Source: Acanthochromis polyacanthus
Taxonomy: Eukaryota; Chordata; Actinopteri; Pomacentridae
Reading direction: 5' to 3'
Assembly (NCBI RefSeq): GCF_021347895.1
Contig: NC_067132.1
Location: 26,381,757 to 26,445,756, forward strand
DNA length: 64,000 bases
A model generated the notes under the pieces. It was not told where the DNA came from, made no database searches, and saw only the letters and a list, made by a program, of their open reading frames with translations. The position numbers were made by a program, and so were the translations under genes. Below are positions 59,105-64,000 of this stretch, in pieces. Position 1 is the first letter of the stretch. Each line of letters opens with the position of its first letter.

Positions 59105-59855
59105 TATGATAGAATAGAATGCCATTTATTGTCACTATACACAAGTACAATGAGATTTAGAGCATCTCCATCAGTGCAAGATACATGTAATAAAAATCAC
59201 AAAAAGGATAAGTTAAAACAGTTAAAAGAATAAAAGTGCATGGTCAGTGTGATATTGCACATTAGAATAGTCCGTATTGCACAGTAGACGGTTTTGAGGT
59301 AGTCTGGGGGGGGGGTTGGAATGTCAGTGCATGTTTGAATTCAGAGTGGTGATGGCTTTTGGAAAGAAACTGTTTTTGAGTCTATTTGTTTTGGTTCTGA
59401 TGCACCTGTAGCGCCTTCCTGAGGGCAACGGGACAAACAGGTCGGAACCAGGGTGGAAGTTGTCCTTGATGATGTTTCCTGCCCTTTTAAGGCAGCGGGA
59501 GGTGTAAATGTCCATCAGGGAGGGGAGGGGGCAGCCGATGATTTTCTGTGCTGTCTTAACAACCCTCTGAAGCCCCTTCCTGTCTGCCATGGTGCAGCTG
59601 CCGTACCACACTGTGATGCAATAAGTCAGCAGGCTCTCAATGGACGAGCGATAGAAGGTCGTCAGCAGGGTGGGGTCCAAGTTGTGTTTCTTGAGAACCC
59701 TCAGGAGGTGTAGCCGCTGCTGTGCCTTCTTAATGATCGCCGTAGTGTTGTCCGTCCAGGAGATTTGCTCCAGATGAGGTGTAAGTGGTACACAAACCCT
59801 TAAAATCTCCTTTTCCATAATTAAACAAATTAAGAATGTATAAATATGCAAATCT
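59105..59855 (-). mobile_element. 5'-truncated LINE with RT C-terminal region
   Basis: The minus strand at 59324-59851 encodes the end of a LINE ORF2. It includes SWTDNTTAIIKKAQQRLHLL, LTTFYRSSIESLLTYCITVW, ADRKGLQRVVKTAQKIIG and LPSGRRYRCIRTKTNRLKNS, all typical of the region after the reverse transcriptase in fish L2/CR1-type elements. The 3' UTR reads to about 59105, with the common word CATTTATTGTCACTATACAC on the plus strand. It is nested inside the hAT element. No RT catalytic core is present. Confidence 0.8.
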
Positions 59856-60159
59856 GTTTTTTTACTTCAAAAGTAAAAAAAAGAAATTCATTTTTCCAGC
59901 TTCAAAGAGTGCCAAGTGCTTCTTCTGTCCAGCAAAATCTTTGGAACAACATATTTATATTTACAGACTAAAACAAATCCATACCTGTGAAACCAACAAA
60001 CATTGGGCATTTTGGAAAAAAAAACCTAACTATAAGGCTTAAAGCAGACAGTGCTTCTGTGAGCTAACTTTTACATGAACAACCTTACATGACAATGAGA
60101 GAACAGCAAATCTGCACATTTAAGATCAAAGCAATAAAAAAAAATACTGAAATCATTAG

Positions 60160-60213
60160 GCATTATACTATGTATAACTGTGCATGTGACAAATAAAAAT
60201 CTTATCTTATCTT
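60160..60213 (+). repeat. LINE-type 3' tail with TTATC repeats
   Basis: TGTGCATGTGACAAATAAAA followed by ATCTTATCTTATCTTA, a familiar fish LINE 3' terminus. The upstream body is too decayed to delimit. Confidence 0.5.
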
Positions 60214-60429
60214 AGGCTTTGAGCCCAAAGTGCTTCTGTCAACTAACATTAAATATTTACAATGAAAATAAAGAAAAACAGTAATTCCTCAGATTTCAGA
60301 ACATATGAAAATCAACAGGCTTTCAGTCTAAAGTGCCACTTGTGTCAACTAACATTTCTATTTACGTTATTAAATGACAAAAAAGTAAATCCTCACATTT
60401 TAGAGATTAAAGCCAGCACCTCTACATCT

Positions 60430-60786
60430 ACCGGGCTACACAGTGACGTAGTGGTTAGCACTTTCGCCTTGCAGCAAGAAGATCTCTGGTTCGAATCCCG
60501 GGGTGGGCCTGGGATCTTTCTGCATGGAGTTTGCGTGTTCTCCCTGTGCACGCGTGGGTTTTCTCCGGGTACTCCGGCTTCCTCCCACAGTCCAAAAATA
60601 TGCTGAGGTTAATTGATAACTCTAAATTGCCCGTAGGTATGAGTGCGATTGTTTGTCTGTATATGTCGCCCTGTGACAGACTGGTGACCTGTCCAGGGTG
60701 TCCCCTGCCTTCACCCGAGTCAGCTGAGATAGACTCCATCACCCCCCGCGACCCTAATGGGGATAAAGCGGTGGATGAATGGATGG
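60430..60786 (+). mobile_element. tRNA-derived SINE with 12-bp target duplication
   Basis: The pol III-like head carries GTAGTGGTTAGCAC (A box) and GGTTCGAATCCC (B box). The body contains CTGCATGGAGTTTGCGTGTT and CTCCGGGTACTCCGGCTTCC. It ends GGATGAATGGATGG. ACCTCTACATCT flanks it (60418-60429 and 60787-60798). Nested within the hAT element. Confidence 0.85.
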
Positions 60787-60806
60787 ACCTCTACATCTGT
60801 GTTATT

Positions 60807-61358
60807 TTACTTTCTCGGAAAAATGCTTGAAATCCGCCATACCTGTCTGAATCCAGGCTTGATCAGTTCCCTTGGTTTGAAAAAGCAGGCAAGGGAAGCA
60901 AAATAAAGCACCTGCCTCACTGCATCCTGTCCAGGCCGTTTGCATTTTTCAGAGAGATGTTTCAGGTCTCTGACCCCCGTTGTTGTCCACAGAACTTCAC
61001 TGCCAACACTTTGAAAAAGCAAGCAGGGAAAGCAATACAGAGCATTGCTAACTTCACATCCAGCTAGCCAGCTGTGTTTAGCATAACACAGGCGGGAGAA
61101 GCCCCGGGTGGAACTCCGTCCACGGTCATTTGCCTGCTGCTGGATTTGTAAATCAGGTTGCTCCGGTCCCAGCTCCTTTATCTTTTTTTTTCCTCCAGCA
61201 AACGCCTTGTAAAAGGATTGTTTCGTAAAGAAACAACCGAATTTTCTTTTGCTGCCGCCATCATCTTCTGTCTTGTTGTTGTGGTCTGTCTGTCTCTCTC
61301 CGTATGTGTCTGTGTACGCTGCCAGGGGTGACTTTGATTGACAGGTATCATGAATCAA
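60807..61358 (-). pseudogene. hAT transposase fragment, TTF-type zinc finger
   Basis: The minus-strand frame holds KHSWLAGCEVSNALYCFPCL followed by WTTTGVRDLKHLSEKCKR. This is the TTF-type zinc finger of ZMYM1-like hAT transposases (Cys residues in C-x7-C-x2-C spacing). The RNase-H-like catalytic domain and dimerisation region are absent. The remaining frame has an N-terminal KRKFGCFFTKQSFYKAF stretch. Incomplete and not able to transpose by itself. Confidence 0.75.
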
Positions 61359-61736
61359 TCAGATCAGATGAAAAATGACCACCCAAACGCACTGATTCGC
61401 CAGGGACGCAGAGAGCTGCGCCCGGAGGACAATCTTTAAGTAACCAATTAGAGACCAGTATTAAGTCACATGAAAGCCAAAAGTTTTAGAATGTACATAC
61501 ACACTCATTTGGCAGGCGCCCCTCGCTATTGAAATGTGTAAAACAACCCCGAAAAAAAACCCAATATGGAATGGAAAGGCTTAAAAAAATAAAAATGAGA
61601 CCCATTGTATGAGTGAACACTGTGCAGATGTGTTAATTACTTTAAATACGTATTTATGTTTACTGTGTCAATACCTTTTTCACAAAATCTTGATGGGGGC
61701 GGCGCCTGAGCGCCCCCTATTAACAAGCCGCCACTG

Positions 61737-62335
61737 TTCAAGAGCATGATGTCAAATTGGCAGATGCTAAATATTAAACAGCTTCTCCTTCTCCAACCTT
61801 GTTTCTGCCACTCTAACAACTTGCAACAGCCATTTTATATATTTTACACTGCTAGCCTGGGCTAACAATTGTGGCTGGATTGTGTTTTGCTTGATGTGTT
61901 CACAGCCTATCTGGTTGTAAAAGTGAATATGAAAGGAGGTCTGAGATGCCGGTGCTGCAGCGACATCCACTGGAGTAGAATGTTGTCATGTGGAGCCTTC
62001 AACTCAAATGTCAGGAAATTGAAATAATCATGGGTTACCTAGTGTCCTGTTTTTAATCATCTGTTATCATTTTCATGCACTGTCATGGGCTGACTGAGAC
62101 AACCAGGAGAAACCAAACTCCTTAGTAGAGCAGAGTGACCAGAATGTACCATGTTGTCCAAAGCGGAGGGGTGATTTCACTAGTACTGCAGAAATGTTGT
62201 TTTAGCTGCCCAGTAAAAAGCCAAAAATCATATTTGTGTGTCACCTGTGAGCCGCTGCAGTCAGATAATTAGCTACACCTGCTTTCAACTGCACACACCT
62301 GTGTCCATTTCATCGACAAGGTAGGAAGGGACCAC
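61737..62335 (+). other. Upstream flank of copy 3
   Basis: Nearly identical to 55601-56195 upstream of copy 2. No gene seen. Confidence 0.7.
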
Positions 62336-62342
62336 TTTAAAA
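62336..62342 (+). promoter_or_regulatory. TATA-like box of Pro-rich gene copy 3
   Basis: TTTAAAA in the same context as in the other copies. The leader is shorter here because a 22-base piece (GAGTGTGCTGCTGACTGTGG region) is missing before the ATG. Confidence 0.55.
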
Positions 62343-62420
62343 GACACCCAGAGGTGCTCAAGTGCATTACTGACTGGTTCAGTTCTCTGCTTTGGACAGC
62401 TGACAGAGGTGGCTGAAGGC

Positions 62421-63445
62421 ATGGAGTTTCTCTTCAGGTAACTTTTAAGCTTCTTTTTTGATTAAATAGTGTTAAAATGTATTTTTAGACCATAATGTAA
62501 ATTGGATGTTTTGTCTAGATGGTTGCTGTTGGCTTTGCTAGCTGTTGGGAGACATCATATAAATGGTAAGCATGCTTAAAGGAGGTTACTTCAGTGGTTC
62601 TTAGTTGAATGCATTGACTAAAACATTGACTTGATAGCCTACAGTACTGGATTGGCTGAGGAACGTGAAGATAAGGAAGTGCCAGTTGAAGACTATCAAT
62701 CACATTCAAGTAGTTTAAACACTGGAGACCAGTCTTCACAGAACACTGGGCTACTTGGTGATGATCCAACCTCCAGAGACTATGAGGCAAGTAGTTACAA
62801 CACATCCCTGTTAATTACAGCATTAAACTGAAACATTACAAAAAAAAATCAGATATCCAGTATTCATCCATTTATCTTCCACAGGTGGCAGACTATGAAT
62901 CTCCTGAACTGCAGCCACGAGGATACCACCTACCAACCTCAACCAAGCCAAAACCTTGGGAAACCCACAAGCCCTCAAAGCCGACCTGCCCACACAAGAA
63001 GCCCACAAGGCCATATAAGCCAACTGCTGGTCCATCGAAGCCATCTACAAGTCCACCATGCCCACCCAAGCAGCCCTCAAGTCCACCCTGCCCATATAAG
63101 CAGCCCGACTGCCTGCCCCAAGGGCACCCGAAGCCACCCTACCCATATAAGCATCACCCAAAACCACCCTGCCCATACCAGCAGACCCAGAGACCTCAGC
63201 ATCCTCAGTCGCCCAAGCAACCCCACCAGCCCCAGGGACATCAGTGGCCCCTGGTGCCTCCTCAATGGCTGCCAGTGCCACATCTCCCTCAGAAGCCTAA
63301 ACTGCCACATCTACCCCAGGTTTTTGGCCACCGGCCTCAGGTGCAGAAGTACCGGGTCCCATGGCATGGCTACCGCTACAAGTTTCCGCGGCCGCATTAC
63401 CCGGTTGTGCATCCAGGATACCTGGCCAAGAAACGCTACAGTTGA
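62421..63445 (+). CDS. Novel secreted Pro-rich protein, copy 3
   Basis: Third member of the tandem family. Exons are 62421-62437, 62519-62565, 62638-62786 and 62885-63445, with phases 2, 1 and 0 and the GC-AG third intron kept. The product is 257 aa. The signal peptide and exon 3 protein match copy 2. Exon 4 combines traits of both other copies: the KPWETHKPSKP and QPHQPQGHQWP blocks of copy 2, plus a VPPQWLPVPHLPQ block like that of copy 1. The terminal residue is Ser (KKRYS) instead of Gly. The mosaic pattern suggests exchange between copies. Terminal exon from 63663, ATTAAA at 63707-63712. Intact. Function unknown; secretion is the only property I can infer with confidence. Confidence 0.8.
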
Positions 63446-63939
63446 GCCACAGAACAGTGAACTGCTGCTCAGGCTTCAAGTAGGTAAGCTGTGATCAGTT
63501 GCATGTTAAGAGGAAAGTCAAAGTATTAACTTTGACTTTCTCCCAGGCATGGCATCACCATTTCTGTAATAATTCCACATGAGCAGTGGACTTGGCGTTT
63601 TGATTTCTAAAAGCTAATGAAAGTGTTCAAATTTAATTTTAATCCATGTTTTTGTGTTGTAGGCAATGCTGAAGTTCCTAAACCTACCAAACCACTATAC
63701 TTTCTAATTAAAATACTTTAAACTGAACTGGATTTGTCTGACCTTTTCTTGAGTGTTGTGGAGGTGTGTATTGCTTGAAAGGGACCATTTCAATCTACTG
63801 TTCACTGTTGAAATCAATTTCCTGTCTGAGTTTAGGTAGAACTCAGATACTTGATTATCAGGTTTGCACTGCATAAACTACAAACATGCCTTTTGGTTGC
63901 ACAGCTGTTTCAGATTTAGTCTCAAGGTTGGTACACTTT
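63446..63939 (+). other. 3' UTR and downstream flank of copy 3
   Basis: Collinear with the flanks of copies 1 and 2, with the same 3' UTR intron, up to TTGGTACACTTT at about 63939. From there the copies diverge. Confidence 0.7.
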
Positions 63940-64000
63940 GGCTGTGTCTGAAATCGCATGCTAACGTACTACATTATCAATGAGTATATACTGTATACTA
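63940..64000. mobile_element. Insertion cut by the window edge
   Basis: At GGCTGTGTCTGAAATCGCAT the sequence leaves the duplicated flank (copies 1 and 2 continue GTGAAAACACCCC) and becomes TACTACAT/TATACTGTATACTA-rich. The opening words are those of a common fish DNA element. The right end is outside the window. Confidence 0.5.

Larger units (their letters stand above)
58870..61736. mobile_element. hAT element, 2867 bp, 8-bp target duplication
   Basis: TTCAAGAG flanks both ends (58862-58869 and 61737-61744); copy 1 has the empty site at about 55601. The left end CAGTGGCGGCTGGTGAA and the right end (minus strand CAGTGGCGGCTTGTTAA) are inverted repeats. It encodes only the N-terminal zinc-finger part of a ZMYM1-like hAT transposase on the minus strand, so it is non-autonomous. 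It has itself received a LINE fragment and a SINE. The GGGGGCGGCGCCTGAGCGCC end region is GC-rich. Confidence 0.85.

Noticed and set aside
52640..63445. Assignment of the Pro-rich genes to the SCPP (enamel/bone P/Q-rich) family
   Set aside because: The composition is similar, but the introns are in phases 2, 1 and 0 and the signal peptide is split between exons. SCPP genes use phase-0 introns.

Overview
The window is vertebrate nuclear DNA, almost certainly from a teleost fish. It has split genes with GT-AG introns, AT-rich intergenic DNA, a GC-rich housekeeping promoter, and many fish-type dispersed repeats (hAT, piggyBac-like and Tc1/mariner MITEs, LINE tails, tRNA-derived SINEs). There is no sign of bacterial or viral organisation. 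I reconstructed exons by hand from splice sites, reading phase and family resemblance.

Layout. (1) 503-3755, minus strand: a complete four-exon CC chemokine with a TATA box, a signal peptide and six cysteines. The spacing of the extra cysteines resembles CCL28. (2) 3.9-10.6 kb: intergenic, with (GACA)n runs, a 506-bp hAT-like MITE with 8-bp target duplication, and other repeat debris. (3) 10.7-18.9 kb, plus strand: msl2, a RING-type E3 ubiquitin ligase of the MSL chromatin complex. It has a GC-rich 5' leader, three coding exons and a long 3' region carrying a palindromic MITE. (4) 21842-29733, minus strand: tnfsf10 (TRAIL), six coding exons. Its introns hold a mariner transposase relic, two tandem-repeat blocks and a possible tiny plus-strand secreted ORF. 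(5) 29.8-44.5 kb: about 15 kb with no gene I can support. It contains a foldback element between direct repeats, a 29-bp minisatellite, a (TA)n run and other repeats. (6) 44539-49276, minus strand: nceh1, neutral cholesterol ester hydrolase, five coding exons with an intact catalytic triad. tnfsf10 and nceh1 are also neighbours in human 3q26, so this part is conserved synteny. (7) 52.4-64 kb, plus strand: three tandem copies of an intact gene I do not recognise. It encodes a secreted, charge-segregated protein of 250-257 residues: an acidic N-terminal half, then a Pro/Lys/His/Tyr-rich tail with five cysteines. Each copy has four coding exons, a GC-AG third intron, a TATA-like box and a spliced 3' UTR. 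A 2867-bp hAT element, itself carrying LINE and SINE material, sits between copies 2 and 3. Copy 1 alone carries a SINE and a foldback MITE, and copy 3 runs into another apparent insertion at the window edge.

The annotated genes do not form one pathway. The chemokine and TRAIL are immune signals, MSL2 is chromatin-associated and NCEH1 is a membrane lipid hydrolase. The tandem Pro-rich family is the best candidate for something undescribed. It looks recently expanded and coding-intact, and may continue past the right edge.
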